From positions 1-36,285 of the forward strand of contig CALLWO010000012.1 in the NCBI GenBank assembly GCA_938016355.1: a DNA stretch of 36,285 bases. Reading direction: 5' to 3'. Made by a program: the position numbers and the translations under genes. The notes below the pieces were generated by a model. It ran no database searches and was not told the DNA's origin. It saw only the letters and a list, made by a program, of their open reading frames with translations. The stretch is from an uncultured Boseongicola sp. Its GTDB lineage: Bacteria > Pseudomonadota > Alphaproteobacteria > Rhodobacterales > Rhodobacteraceae. Positions 25,903-36,285 of this stretch are shown here, one piece after another (the first letter of the stretch is position 1; each line of letters opens with the position of its first letter).

Positions 25903-27680
25903 CACGTACACCGCTCCGCCCTTTAGCCCGAATTCTGGCGGCGCGTCGAGTCGGTGAGAACCCCGACTCGATAGAACGCGAAAACCTAGAGCAACGCCAC
26001 GAGGCGGCGCGGGATGACTCCCGCGCACGTGCCGAAGGCCGATTATTGATCCTCGGTGTCTTCTTCCTATGCGCATTTGTGATGGTTGCGATGAAGATGT
26101 CGGCCTTGGCCGCCAGCGATCCGTCCGAGCCAAAGATTGCCGCGACCGGCGCACAGATTGTTGCGGCCCGCGCAGATATTACAGATCGTAACGGTCGAAT
26201 CCTTGCAACAAATCTGTCGACACATGCGCTTTATGCCCAGCCGCCTTTGATGATAGAGCCCGAGCGCGCGGCAGCCGAACTGGCCGAGATCTTCCCCGAT
26301 TTGGATGCTGAGAAGTTACAAAGGAAATTTACGGGCAATAGGAAATTCATTTGGATAAAGCGGCGGATCAGCCCAGAGCAGCAGCAAGCCGTTTTTGATA
26401 TTGGTGATCCAGGACTTCTTTTTGGCCCTCGTGAAATGCGACTTTACCCTAACGGCCAAGTTGCCGCACATGTCTTGGGCGGAGCTGGGTTTGGTCGCGA
26501 AGGGGTTTCTTCTGCAGAGTTGATCGGTGTTGCGGGAATTGAGCGCGCCATGGACGAAACTCTGCGTGACCCAGGTCGTGGCGACGTTGCGCTGGCGCTT
26601 TCCATTGATCTGACCGTACAGGCTGCTGTCGAGCGTGTGCTTGAGGGTGGTATGCGCCTAATGAATGCAAAGGGCGCGGCGGCCGTTCTGATGAACATTC
26701 ACACCGGCGAGATCGTGTCTCTTGCAAGCCTACCGGATTTTGATCCAAACGACCGACCCCAGCCTTTGACTAGCGGCGATCCTGGTGACTCACCATTGTT
26801 CAATCGGGCGGTTCAAGGTGTCTACGAGCTCGGATCGACATACAAGATTTTTGCCGTGGCACAAGGAATAGACGAGAAAATCGTAAGCCGTTCCACGATG
26901 GTCGATATCACAGGTCCGCTTCGTTGGGGAAAGCATAAGATCCGTGATTTTCGCAACTATGGTAAAGCTTTGTCGGTTGAAGACGTTATTGTAAAGTCAT
27001 CAAATATCGGAACTGCACGGATCGCCCAAAAGATCGGTGTTGAACGTCAGAAATCATTTTTGGGCCAATTGGGGCTCTTGGATGCAACTCCAGTTGAGTT
27101 GGCCGAGGCACGGCGTGCAATGCCACTTCTCCCCAAGAATTGGTCCGAGATTTCGACCATGACGATCTCTTACGGCCACGGCATCTCCGCCAGCCCACTG
27201 CACCTAGCGTCAGCCTATGCAAGCCTTTTGAATGGCGGATTAAAAGTCGAGCCAACTTTGCTTCGTCAGGATCAATATGTGCGGGGCTCTCGGATCGTCA
27301 GCGAAAACACATCGAAACAAGCCCGTGAGATTTTGCGCCAAGTCGTGACAAGAGGAACAGCAAGTTTTGGCGAGGTGCCTGGTTATCGCGTCGGCGGAAA
27401 AACGGGTACGGCTGATAAGGCAAAAAGCACAGGCGGCTATTATGAGGACAAAGTGATTGCAACTTTTGCCAGCGTGTTTCCGGCCGATGATCCGCAATAT
27501 GTATTGGTTGTTTCGTTGGATGAGCCCGTTGAGACAAGCGGCAAGGAGCCTCGGCGTACAGCAGGCTGGACTGCAGTGCCGGTCTCGGCTGAAGTTATTC
27601 GTCGCGTCGCTCCACTTCTTGGGCTTGCACCGGGCGTTGAACAAGTAGCGACGAGCGGTATAACACTGGCGCGGAATTGA
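25899..27680 (+). CDS. ftsI: Peptidoglycan D,D-transpeptidase FtsI (PBP3)
   Basis: ADITDRNGRILATNL, ELGSTYKIF (SxxK), SSNIGTARIA (SxN), VGGKTGTA (KTG). Confidence 0.96.
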   Translation: MTRTPLRPLARILAARRVGENPDSIERENLEQRHEAARDDSRARAEGRLLILGVFFLCAFVMVAMKMSALAASDPSEPKIAATGAQIVAARADITDRNGRILATNLSTHALYAQPPLMIEPERAAAELAEIFPDLDAEKLQRKFTGNRKFIWIKRRISPEQQQAVFDIGDPGLLFGPREMRLYPNGQVAAHVLGGAGFGREGVSSAELIGVAGIERAMDETLRDPGRGDVALALSIDLTVQAAVERVLEGGMRLMNAKGAAAVLMNIHTGEIVSLASLPDFDPNDRPQPLTSGDPGDSPLFNRAVQGVYELGSTYKIFAVAQGIDEKIVSRSTMVDITGPLRWGKHKIRDFRNYGKALSVEDVIVKSSNIGTARIAQKIGVERQKSFLGQLGLLDATPVELAEARRAMPLLPKNWSEISTMTISYGHGISASPLHLASAYASLLNGGLKVEPTLLRQDQYVRGSRIVSENTSKQAREILRQVVTRGTASFGEVPGYRVGGKTGTADKAKSTGGYYEDKVIATFASVFPADDPQYVLVVSLDEPVETSGKEPRRTAGWTAVPVSAEVIRRVAPLLGLAPGVEQVATSGITLARN

Positions 27681-27703
27681 CCGAACGACAGTAGAGGGAC
27701 TCA

Positions 27704-29206
27704 ATGCAAACGCGGGCAAAGTCAAAGGCGCTTTCTGAGCTCGGATTGACCGCGCGCAATGCATTTGACGTGTCTGTTACGGGGCTGAGCGTGGACAGCC
27801 GCAACGTCCGAGAGGGGCATTTGTTTTTTGCGTTGCCGGGGAATGCGGTTCATGGTGCCGAGTTCATTCAATATGCGATCCGACAACACGCGGGCGCAGT
27901 CTTAACCGATCGCGAAGGGGCTGCAATCGCGGAGACAATTTTGGAAGAAAGCGGCGTCCCGTTGATCGTTGCCGAAGATCCGCGGGAAGCTTTGGCGTTC
28001 ACTGCGTCTTTGTGGTTTGAGGCCCAGCCGGAAGTTATAACCGCTGTTACCGGGACAAACGGAAAGACCAGTGTGGCGACCTTTGCGCGACAGCTTTGGG
28101 CTGAAATGGGTGCCGAAGCGGTTAACATCGGAACAACCGGCGTTGAGGGTGCGTTTTCAGCTCCATTGGCTCACACAACGCCAGAGCCAGTAACGCTTCA
28201 CGATATGCTCGCACGCATCGCGGATGCTGGGGTTACCCATGCTGCGATGGAGGCTTCCTCGCACGGTTTGGCGCAGCGACGCCTTGACGGTGTCCGGCTT
28301 GCGGCTGCTGCATTTACGAATCTTAGCCAGGATCATTTGGACTACCATCCAACGTTTGACGATTACTTCGAGGCAAAATCTGGCTTGTTCTCCAGGATTT
28401 TGCCGGAAGATGCGACAGCGGTGGTGAATATCGACGACGGTTGGGGTCCGCGAATGGCTGACATCGTAGATGTACGCGGCCAGGATTTACTAACTGTGGG
28501 TCGGAGTGAGGGAGCCGCGATTCGAATTTTGGGGCAACGTTTTGATGCGAAAGGTCAGGAGTGTCGTTTTGAATTCGGCGGGCGCGTTCGGCAAGCGCGG
28601 CTTGACCTTATTGGAGGTTTTCAAGCCGAAAACGCTCTTGTTGCGGCAGGTTTGTGCATTGCGACGGGAGCAGACCCGGACGAAACTTTCGATAGTTTGC
28701 GTGCGCTCCGTACGGTGCGCGGACGAATGCAATTTGCCGCACAGCGCGAAAACAGTGCGACGGTATTTGTCGATTACGCGCATACACCAGAAGCGTTGAA
28801 GACGGCATTGCAGGCGATCCGCCCGCATGTTTTGGGACGTTTGGTTGTCGTCTTTGGGGCTGGTGGAGACCGCGATCAGACAAAACGTCCGTTGATGGGC
28901 CGCGCGGCCGCCGACTATGCCGACATAGCATTCGTGACAGACGACAACCCACGTTCAGAAGATCCGTCGGTCATCCGCCGCTCTGTGCTGGATGGCGCAA
29001 AAAAGGGATCGGCTGAAGTTTACGAAGTTGGCGATCGAGCCGAAGCGATCTTGAGAGGCGTCGATGCGCTTGGCGCAGGAGACGCATTGCTCATAGCTGG
29101 TAAAGGGCATGAAACCGGCCAAGTGATTGGCGATGCAGTTCTTCCCTTTGACGACGTTGAACAAGCTAGTGTCGCAGTCGCGGCTTTGGACGGGAAGGGC
29201 TTGTGA
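27704..29206 (+). CDS. murE: UDP-N-acetylmuramoyl-L-alanyl-D-glutamate--2,6-diaminopimelate ligase
   Basis: VTGTNGKTSVATF, TTPEPVTLHDML, ASSHGLAQRR, DDNPRSEDP (DAP-type motif DNPR). Confidence 0.96.
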   Translation: MQTRAKSKALSELGLTARNAFDVSVTGLSVDSRNVREGHLFFALPGNAVHGAEFIQYAIRQHAGAVLTDREGAAIAETILEESGVPLIVAEDPREALAFTASLWFEAQPEVITAVTGTNGKTSVATFARQLWAEMGAEAVNIGTTGVEGAFSAPLAHTTPEPVTLHDMLARIADAGVTHAAMEASSHGLAQRRLDGVRLAAAAFTNLSQDHLDYHPTFDDYFEAKSGLFSRILPEDATAVVNIDDGWGPRMADIVDVRGQDLLTVGRSEGAAIRILGQRFDAKGQECRFEFGGRVRQARLDLIGGFQAENALVAAGLCIATGADPDETFDSLRALRTVRGRMQFAAQRENSATVFVDYAHTPEALKTALQAIRPHVLGRLVVVFGAGGDRDQTKRPLMGRAAADYADIAFVTDDNPRSEDPSVIRRSVLDGAKKGSAEVYEVGDRAEAILRGVDALGAGDALLIAGKGHETGQVIGDAVLPFDDVEQASVAVAALDGKGL

Positions 29207-30654
29207 GCGTGCTTTGGACACGGGACGCAGCGGTTGCCGCAACAAGCGGCCAAATGCAAGGGTCAGACTGGGTGTCGACAGGCGTCTCGATCGATACGCG
29301 TACTTTGAAACCGGGTGACATATTTGTCGCGCTTAGTGATGCGCGCGACGGGCATGACTTTGTGGCGGATGCTCTGTCAAAAGGCGCGGCGGCAGCCTTG
29401 GTGTCTCACATTCCATCGAATGTGGAATCGGCAGCACCGCTCTTGATCGTTGACGATGTTTTGGCCGGATTGGAAAGATTGGCGATTGCTGCCCGCGCGC
29501 GCACTAAAGCACAAGTGATTGCTGTCACGGGGTCGGCGGGAAAAACATCGACAAAAGAAATGCTCCGGCACGTTCTGGTCGCGCAAGGGCGCACCCATGC
29601 AGCCGAAGCAAGCTATAACAATCATTGGGGCGTGCCGTTAACGCTGGCAAGGATGCCCGCGGATACTGATTTTGCGATTGTCGAGATTGGAATGAATCAT
29701 CCCGGCGAAATCGCGCCATTGTCCAAGATTGCGCGCCCAAATGTGGCCATAATAACGACGGTAGCTGCCGCCCATTTGGAAGCTTTTGACGACATTGAAG
29801 GTATCGCTTTCGAAAAAGCATCGATCTTTGAGGGACTTGAACCCGAGGGCGCCGCCGTTTTTAATTCCGATGTCGAAACGGCGATGGTCTTACATGATTG
29901 TGCCAAACGTCATTCCAATCGATTAGTGAGTTTTGGCATCTTGCCAGGCGCGACACTCCATTGCCATGACCTTCGACTCTACGCCAATTCAAGCGTCGTT
30001 CGTGGAACCTTTCGTGGAGATAGCTTTCTGTTCAAAGTTGGCGCCCCGGGACGGCATTTTGCAATGAACGCACTTGCAGTTTATGGCGCGGCCTGTCTCG
30101 TTGGCGCGGATGCGGCTGTTGTGGCTTGTGACATTGCAACTTGGACGGTCCCAGAGGGGCGTGGCCGTCGCAAAACGCTGACACTGGATACGCTTGAAGA
30201 CTTACGTATCGATTTGATCGATGATGCGTTCAATGCAAACCCGGCGTCGATGATCGCAGCCTTTGAGGTTCTCGCGGCGCTTGACCCAACAGACGGCGTT
30301 GGGCGGGTCAACAAAGGAAGACGTGTCGCTATATTGGGCGATATGCTCGAGCTTGGGCCAAGCGAACAAGCATTGCACGCCGCATTGGCTGACCATCCAG
30401 CAATGGATTTGATCGACCAGGTGCATTGTGTCGGGCCAAAGATGCGCGCAATGTATGAGGCACTGCCAGAAGCGCGTCGCGGACGCTGGACCGAAAGTGC
30501 GAATGAACTCGCGAAAGACGCACACAAACTGATAGATGCTGGCGATGTGGTGCTGGTAAAGGGATCGAAGGGTAGTCGTGTCAGCCAAGTCGCCGCCGCA
30601 TTGGCAGCGCTCGACCGCGGATCGGCCAAGACAGACGAGCAAGGGTTGGAATAG
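29203..30654 (+). CDS. murF: UDP-N-acetylmuramoyl-tripeptide--D-alanyl-D-alanine ligase
   Basis: [51 protein letters not shown] start overlapping the murE stop. Confidence 0.96.
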   Translation: MSVLWTRDAAVAATSGQMQGSDWVSTGVSIDTRTLKPGDIFVALSDARDGHDFVADALSKGAAAALVSHIPSNVESAAPLLIVDDVLAGLERLAIAARARTKAQVIAVTGSAGKTSTKEMLRHVLVAQGRTHAAEASYNNHWGVPLTLARMPADTDFAIVEIGMNHPGEIAPLSKIARPNVAIITTVAAAHLEAFDDIEGIAFEKASIFEGLEPEGAAVFNSDVETAMVLHDCAKRHSNRLVSFGILPGATLHCHDLRLYANSSVVRGTFRGDSFLFKVGAPGRHFAMNALAVYGAACLVGADAAVVACDIATWTVPEGRGRRKTLTLDTLEDLRIDLIDDAFNANPASMIAAFEVLAALDPTDGVGRVNKGRRVAILGDMLELGPSEQALHAALADHPAMDLIDQVHCVGPKMRAMYEALPEARRGRWTESANELAKDAHKLIDAGDVVLVKGSKGSRVSQVAAALAALDRGSAKTDEQGLE

Positions 30655-30655
30655 T

Positions 30656-31735
30656 ATGCTTTATTGGCTGACAGCATTCTCTGATGGCGGTGATTTTTTC
30701 AACCTTTTCAGATACATAACCTTTCGTGCGGGAGGTGCATTTTTTACCGCGCTTATTTTTGGATTTATCTTCGGCCAACCTCTGATTAATGTACTAAGGC
30801 GTCGTCAAGGCAAAGGACAACCGATTAGAGATGATGGCCCGGAGGGGCATTTTGCCAAAGCAGGAACGCCCACAATGGGCGGCGTCTTGATCCTTGGGGC
30901 ATTGATCACCTCATCGTTGCTCTGGGCACGATTGGACATTGGGTACGTTTGGCTGATCCTTTTTGTGACGATTGCCTTCGGCGCGATTGGTTTCATGGAT
31001 GATTATCAGAAAGTGACCAAGAACAGCCATGCAGGTGTTTCCGGAAAAGTGCGGCTTGGTCTTGGATTTGTGATCGCCGCAATCGCTGGCATCTGGGCAA
31101 CGTCGATGCATCCTGCTGACTTACAAAACCAACTGGCTATTCCAGTCATTTCGATGCTTCTGAACCTCGGCATTCTATTTGTACCGTTTGCAATGCTCGT
31201 TATTGTCGGGTCTGCGAATGCAGTAAATCTGACTGATGGGCTGGATGGGCTGGCAATCATGCCGGTGATGATTGCGGCTGGCTCACTGGGCGTAATTGCC
31301 TATGCGGTTGGGCGAACGGATTTCACGGAGTATCTTGGCATCAATTATGTTCCCGGCACGGGTGAAATACTGATTTTCTCGGCTGGGCTGATTGGCGGTG
31401 GGCTTGGCTTCCTTTGGTACAATGCGCCGCCGGCTGCTGTCTTCATGGGCGACACTGGTTCTCTGGCGCTAGGTGGTGCTCTGGGCGCTATTGCCGTTGC
31501 GACGAAACACGAAATCGTCCTTTCGATCATCGGTGGATTGTTTGTTGTCGAAGCACTGAGTGTGATCATTCAAGTGGCCTACTACAAACGAACAGGGAAA
31601 CGCGTATTTCTGATGGCGCCGATTCACCACCACTTTGAAAAGCAAGGGTGGGCCGAACCGCAGATCGTAATACGTTTCTGGATCATTTCGCTAATACTGG
31701 CACTTATTGGCCTGGCGACTTTGAAAGTCAGATAA
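30656..31735 (+). CDS. mraY: Phospho-N-acetylmuramoyl-pentapeptide-transferase
   Basis: [59 protein letters not shown]. Confidence 0.97.
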   Translation: MLYWLTAFSDGGDFFNLFRYITFRAGGAFFTALIFGFIFGQPLINVLRRRQGKGQPIRDDGPEGHFAKAGTPTMGGVLILGALITSSLLWARLDIGYVWLILFVTIAFGAIGFMDDYQKVTKNSHAGVSGKVRLGLGFVIAAIAGIWATSMHPADLQNQLAIPVISMLLNLGILFVPFAMLVIVGSANAVNLTDGLDGLAIMPVMIAAGSLGVIAYAVGRTDFTEYLGINYVPGTGEILIFSAGLIGGGLGFLWYNAPPAAVFMGDTGSLALGGALGAIAVATKHEIVLSIIGGLFVVEALSVIIQVAYYKRTGKRVFLMAPIHHHFEKQGWAEPQIVIRFWIISLILALIGLATLKVR

Positions 31736-31868
31736 AGTTGTGTGCCTAATTGCGTCGCTGGACAGAACGGGAAATCGGGTTCAGTGAAAATGCGTTGTCA
31801 CTCGCGGAAGTCTTGGGGCAAACTTGATCAATTGCGGCGCGCTGTCGCCCTATCGGAAAGGTGCGAAG

Positions 31869-32267
31869 ATGGGTTTTTTGTTGAGATGGCTGGGCGCATT
31901 TGTTCTGCTGACCGCAACGTATAATCCGACGGGCGTCAGTTTTGTCGGTTGGGCGCACGCGAATTGGGAGGAGTCATTACCCCTGATCGTTTTGTTTGGC
32001 TTGATCATCCTCGTGGCCTACGTGCTTTTTCTGACGGCTGTGTTTCGTGGCATTGGAACACTGGGAGTCGGTCTAATTCTCTCGGTCTTCGCTGCGCTCA
32101 TATGGGTTTTGGTGGATTTCGGTTGGTTGTCGCTAGACAACCCGGGAGCGCTCACCTGGCTTGCGCTGGTCGCGATGTCGGTCGTTCTTGCACTTGGCAT
32201 GTATTGGGGGATCTTGTGGCGCCGCATGTCGGGACAGCTCGAAGTTGACGACAACAGTGAGGCTTAA
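31869..32267 (+). CDS. Four-TM membrane protein of unknown function inside the dcw cluster (possibly DUF6524-like)
   Basis: 132 aa starting MGFLLRWLGAFVLLTATYNPTGVSFVGWAH; hydrophobic segments followed by an acidic tail. Short spacing to murD. Confidence 0.75.
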   Translation: MGFLLRWLGAFVLLTATYNPTGVSFVGWAHANWEESLPLIVLFGLIILVAYVLFLTAVFRGIGTLGVGLILSVFAALIWVLVDFGWLSLDNPGALTWLALVAMSVVLALGMYWGILWRRMSGQLEVDDNSEA

Positions 32268-32270
32268 GGT

Positions 32271-33689
32271 TTGATTCCTGTTCGTGGCGTCTCGGGATTA
32301 AAAATCGCGGTACTTGGATTGGGCCGGTCTGGTCTCTCCGCCGCGCGTGCACTTCAGGCCGGTGGTGCAGATGTACTTTGCTGGGACGACAGCGAAGACG
32401 CACGTGCCCGGGCGGAAAGTACCGGTCATTACATCGAAGACCTTTCCAAGACAGCCGCTTGGTCGGGTGTTGCCCGGCTCATTGTTTCGCCAGGGATTCC
32501 GCATCTCTATCCGCAGCCTAACTCAATCGTTGAGCTCGCGATGAAAACGGGTGTTCCGATTGATAACGACATTGGACTCTTCTTTCGCTCTTTCGGAATG
32601 GAAGGATGGGATCATTTCGCGGCGATACCAAAAGTCGTCGCAGTGACAGGGTCAAACGGCAAGTCAACAGTGTCCGCACTGATTCACCACTGTTTGGAAG
32701 CCGCGGGGCGGCCAAGTCAGTTGGCCGGGAACATCGGACGTGGTGTACTTGATATCGAACCACCGGAAGATGGCGGCGTCGTTGTCCTAGAGTTGTCGTC
32801 GTATCAAACCGAATTGGCGCGCGCACTGACGCCGGATATTGCTGTCTTCACGAATTTGACGCCGGACCATTTGGACCGCCACGGCGGGATCGGTGGTTAC
32901 TTTGCGGCCAAGAGAAGACTTTTTGCAGAAGGTGGCCCTGATCGTGCAATCGTGGGCGTCGACGAACCCGAAGGGCGATTTCTGACGGACCAGCTGTCAG
33001 AAGGTGCACAAGATGACCGCGTGATTCAGATTTCTGCCGGCAGAAAGCTGGATGGTCCGGGCTGGTCGGTGTTCGCGCGAAAGGGCTTCCTGTCAGAATA
33101 CCGAAAAGGGCGGCAAGTTGCCTCAATCGATTTGCGCAAATTGACGGGTTTGCCGGGCGCACACAATCATCAGAACGCCTGCGCTGCTTATGGTGTCCTC
33201 CGTTCACTAGGGCTTGCGCCCAAACTTGTAGAAGACGGTTTTGCGTCGTTCGAGGGACTTCCACATCGATCTCAAACGATTGCCGAAATAAACGGTGTGC
33301 GGTTCGTCAATGACTCAAAGGCGACTAATGTCGATAGCGCAAATATGGCGCTTTCTGCGTTCAAGGGCATTCGATGGATTGTCGGTGGGCAGATGAAAGA
33401 CGGTGGCATAGATGGCTTGCGATCTGGTCTTAAGAACGTTGCCAAGGCTTATGTCATAGGGCGACATGCGCGTGAAATCGCACTGTTGTTTGGCAATCTT
33501 CCATTAGAAGTTTGCGAGACGATGGACCGGGCCGTCGCGCGTGCGAGCGAAGAGGCTAAGTCCGGAGAGACAGTTCTTTTGGCCCCTGCAGCCGCGAGTT
33601 TTGATCAATACGATAATTTTGAAAGGCGTGGCGAAGATTTTATCGCCTGTGTGGAAGCCTTAGGAAATCAAGGAAAAGAAGATGAGTAA
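32271..33689 (+). CDS. murD: UDP-N-acetylmuramoyl-L-alanine--D-glutamate ligase
   Basis: [62 protein letters not shown]. Apparent TTG start. Confidence 0.95.
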   Translation: MIPVRGVSGLKIAVLGLGRSGLSAARALQAGGADVLCWDDSEDARARAESTGHYIEDLSKTAAWSGVARLIVSPGIPHLYPQPNSIVELAMKTGVPIDNDIGLFFRSFGMEGWDHFAAIPKVVAVTGSNGKSTVSALIHHCLEAAGRPSQLAGNIGRGVLDIEPPEDGGVVVLELSSYQTELARALTPDIAVFTNLTPDHLDRHGGIGGYFAAKRRLFAEGGPDRAIVGVDEPEGRFLTDQLSEGAQDDRVIQISAGRKLDGPGWSVFARKGFLSEYRKGRQVASIDLRKLTGLPGAHNHQNACAAYGVLRSLGLAPKLVEDGFASFEGLPHRSQTIAEINGVRFVNDSKATNVDSANMALSAFKGIRWIVGGQMKDGGIDGLRSGLKNVAKAYVIGRHAREIALLFGNLPLEVCETMDRAVARASEEAKSGETVLLAPAAASFDQYDNFERRGEDFIACVEALGNQGKEDE

Positions 33690-34659
33690 TGAGAATCCGG
33701 TGCGCTGGGGCGTCCTAGGAGCCGCTAAATTCGCGAAGGACTTTATGGCTCGGGCCATTCATGCCGCGGACGGCGCGGAATTGGCAGGGCTTGCGACGTC
33801 AAGCGCCGAAAAGGCAAATGGATTCAAATCATTTGCTCCCAATATGCAAGTTTTTGACACCTACGATGCCCTACTGTCAGACCCGACAATCGATGCTGTT
33901 TACGTGCCACTGCCGAACCATCTGCATGTGGAGTGGACGCTGAAAGCACTGGCCGCTGGCAAGGCCGTGCTGACCGAAAAACCGATTGCCATGCGTGCGT
34001 CTGAATTCGATCAACTCATCGCGGCACGAGATGCCTCCGGAAGGCTTGCTGCCGAAGCCTATATGATCGTGCATCATCCTCAGTGGCAGATGGCGAAAAA
34101 GCTCGTGAAAGACGGCGCGATCGGCAAACTTCGGCATGTGCGAGGTGCGTTTTGCTACAATAACGCTGGCGCTACTGCGAATATCCGCAACAGACCGGAG
34201 ACTGGGGGGGGCGCTTTACGCGATATTGGTGTCTATACAATGGGGTCAACCCGCTATGTCACCGATCTTGAACCGACCAAAGTATCTGCAAAGATCGACT
34301 GGGAGAACGACGTGGATGTCTTGTCGTTAGTGCAGGCCGAGTTTTCAGAGTTCACGATGGAAACTATGATCTCGATGCGCATGGATAATCATCAGGAAAT
34401 GGCGTTCATGGGTGAGGATGGTTGCATAAGATTGACCGCGCCATTCAATCCAACTGTGTTCGGCGAAGCGACTCTGGTTTTGACCAGTGGCGGCGATACG
34501 CGCACATGGCGTTGGTCAGGGGTCAGCCATTACGTTGAACAGGTTCAGAATTTCGGCTCAGCAATGCGAGGAGAGATTGTGTACCCTTGTCCGCTGGAAT
34601 TTAGCCGCGGCACGCAGGTGATGATTGACCTAGCTTTAGAATCAGGTCGGCCAGATTAG
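33682..34659 (+). CDS. Gfo/Idh/MocA family oxidoreductase
   Basis: [59 protein letters not shown]. Confidence 0.93.
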   Translation: MSNENPVRWGVLGAAKFAKDFMARAIHAADGAELAGLATSSAEKANGFKSFAPNMQVFDTYDALLSDPTIDAVYVPLPNHLHVEWTLKALAAGKAVLTEKPIAMRASEFDQLIAARDASGRLAAEAYMIVHHPQWQMAKKLVKDGAIGKLRHVRGAFCYNNAGATANIRNRPETGGGALRDIGVYTMGSTRYVTDLEPTKVSAKIDWENDVDVLSLVQAEFSEFTMETMISMRMDNHQEMAFMGEDGCIRLTAPFNPTVFGEATLVLTSGGDTRTWRWSGVSHYVEQVQNFGSAMRGEIVYPCPLEFSRGTQVMIDLALESGRPD

Positions 34660-35261
34660 GCACCGAAGCAGATCGTCACAGCAGTTGCACCTGGGAAATG
34701 TGATTTCAACATCGACTCTGGTACATTCAATTTGCCGTTGCCGCCAGTCGAAGCCTTGAATGTGAGGGACTGCGGCGCGACCGACCGACCGTCGATCAAC
34801 TGACCGGTTGGAACAACAACTGTGTTCTTCCCTGCCGACAGTGGTGTTTCAACAAAGTACACGACTTTGCGTCCAAGGCGCTCAACACGATGCGCAAAAT
34901 GACCTTCATCGCCCGCGATTTCAGCAAGTTCGTTCAATGCGTTTTCACCAAGATCGGTAACGCGCGGCTTCAATGAAGGGCGCGGGCTTACTTTGCCGGC
35001 GTTAGGAGCTGTAGCAGGTTTTGCAGCTGCCTGTGCATTCGCTGGCTGTTGAAGCGGGCGCGAGACTGCACGCTCCTTTAGCAACGAATATGCAGCATTG
35101 ATGTTGGCCAGCTCTGCATCCGATCCCACCCCACGATCCGGGTGCATTGCAAAGGCCAACTTTTTCCATGCATCACGAATTTCAACATCCGTCGCATGCG
35201 CACCGACACCAAGTGTCTGGTGGGCATCATTGACGGCTTGTGCTTTTTGAATTGGCGACAT
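34656..35261 (-). CDS. J-domain (DnaJ-like) protein with unfamiliar C-terminal domain, copy A
   Basis: J-domain with HPD (DAWKKLAFAMHPDRGVGSDAELANINAAYSLLKE); C-terminus GKNTVVVPTGQLIDGRSVAPQ...HFPGATAVTICFG. Confidence 0.85.
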   Translation of the reverse strand: MSPIQKAQAVNDAHQTLGVGAHATDVEIRDAWKKLAFAMHPDRGVGSDAELANINAAYSLLKERAVSRPLQQPANAQAAAKPATAPNAGKVSPRPSLKPRVTDLGENALNELAEIAGDEGHFAHRVERLGRKVVYFVETPLSAGKNTVVVPTGQLIDGRSVAPQSLTFKASTGGNGKLNVPESMLKSHFPGATAVTICFGA

Positions 35262-35571
35262 GGGGCACTCGTTACTTTTTCAGGCCGGTAGGTACGGGTG
35301 GGTACCTTGTTCGGCGGGGGACACTCATAAACAACGCCAAAACACTGGCGATGAAGAGTGTATAGCACAGAGTTGCCTAAATTTCGACAGAAACGGACCA
35401 GAAATCGGCACATTTCGAGGGAACAAACTGTTTCTATTAGGCTTATTAATGATGTATTAGAAAATAAATACTAATAATTTCAAATATTTAACACAGTTAC
35501 TCTCTTCGCTGCGATAAGGTATAGCGTTTCAAAGAATATGGCAAAAGGGCGACGCGCGTGCTGCCTAGCCT

Positions 35572-36189
35572 TTACCAGTCGCAGTTTGCGAAGTGAATAT
35601 GGACGCTGCGTGCGCCCGGGAAATGGGCATTCAGCACATCTGCAGGGACTTCAAAAATCATAGGACCCTCCGCGGGTGCATGGATGCTAACTATTGTTGG
35701 TAAGACTTTGCGCCCATCTACGAGTGCACCCGTCGGAACGGCGACGCGATTTTCTCCTGCAGCCAAAGGAAGATCGACGCGATATGAAATCCGTCGCCCG
35801 GTTTGGCGCATAGACGTTGGAACGTGGTTTTGTTTAGACGTATTGCCGTCGGAAAGAATTTCTTCGCAAGCTTGAAGCGCATCGTCACTCAGCGTCATAA
35901 CGCGCACACGTGCCGCTGGGCGTGGGCGAATATTGCCCTTTGCTGGGGCTGCCTGAGTATAGGCCTGACTGACGATAGAGTCGTTGGCGGGCGCCTCTGC
36001 GATATTTTTGAGCAACGAATATGCATTGTTGATGAGCGAAAAGTCGTCGTTCGTGCCAACCCCCCGATCAGGATGGAGTTCGAAAGCACGCTTTTTCCAA
36101 GCGTTTCGAATCTCATCGTAGCTGGCGTTGGGGCGGACACCAAGCGCGGTTTCTGCGCTGGCACGGGCAATTTCGGCGCGTGTATTCAT
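35572..36189 (-). CDS. J-domain (DnaJ-like) protein with unfamiliar C-terminal domain, copy B
   Basis: J-domain with HPD (NAWKKRAFELHPDRGVGTNDDFSLINNAYSLLKN); C-terminus GENRVAVPTGALVDGRKVLPT...HFPGARSVHIHFA. Paralogous to copy A. Confidence 0.85.
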   Translation of the reverse strand: MNTRAEIARASAETALGVRPNASYDEIRNAWKKRAFELHPDRGVGTNDDFSLINNAYSLLKNIAEAPANDSIVSQAYTQAAPAKGNIRPRPAARVRVMTLSDDALQACEEILSDGNTSKQNHVPTSMRQTGRRISYRVDLPLAAGENRVAVPTGALVDGRKVLPTIVSIHAPAEGPMIFEVPADVLNAHFPGARSVHIHFANCDW

Positions 36190-36285
36190 TGGTCTGGTAC
36201 TCACAATCACTCAATAACATGCCACCGAACACTTGGCGACTTTTGTTATTAGACACGAAAAATGTGCGCTGAATTTGACGAAAAT

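Noticed and set aside
30081-30677. 198-aa minus-strand ORF antisense to murF
   Set aside because: Shadow ORF; Ala/Ser-rich translation with no motif.
35803-36252. 149-aa plus-strand ORF opposite J-domain copy B
   Set aside because: The J-domain frame is clearly the real gene (HPD motif, paralogue in tandem).
1-36285. CRISPR arrays, tRNA/rRNA genes, transposases, prophage or conjugation genes
   Set aside because: No regularly spaced repeats, no tRNA/rRNA signatures and no transposase- or phage-like proteins were seen on either strand; the region reads as core chromosome.

Overview
This 36.3 kb window looks like an alphaproteobacterial, Rhodobacterales/Roseobacter-type chromosome; the inference rests on gene content and protein motifs only. 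From left to right it contains:
(1) ilvD with an overlapping small lipoprotein gene, and a small secreted protein with a VPLPA/PEP-CTERM-like tail divergent from a CPBP intramembrane protease.
(2) accD-folC, then a GluR0-type 'ionotropic glutamate receptor' with an altered selectivity filter.
(3) An sseA-GNAT-aminotransferase operon.
(4) A large acidic protein of unknown function, a thiamine pyrophosphokinase and an EamA transporter.
(5) A compact taurine/sulfoacetaldehyde dissimilation module, tpa-tauR-xsc-pta-betB, with no transporter or sulfite-handling gene.
(6) A DUF1127 gene followed by a two-hairpin CCUCCUCCC RNA, a near-textbook 'cuckoo'/CcsR-type sRNA.
(7) mrp, then a long structured leader with MraZ-box-like repeats and a strong terminator just upstream of mraZ (UpsM-like).
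(8) The dcw cluster mraZ-rsmH-ftsL-ftsI-murE-murF-mraY-(membrane protein)-murD.
(9) A Gfo/Idh/MocA oxidoreductase and two tandem paralogous J-domain proteins with a shared, unfamiliar C-terminal domain.
The most interesting signals are the two non-coding RNA loci, the matching 10-13-10 direct-repeat architecture upstream of tpa and xsc, and the tandem J-domain pair. No tRNA, rRNA, CRISPR array or transposon was recognised.
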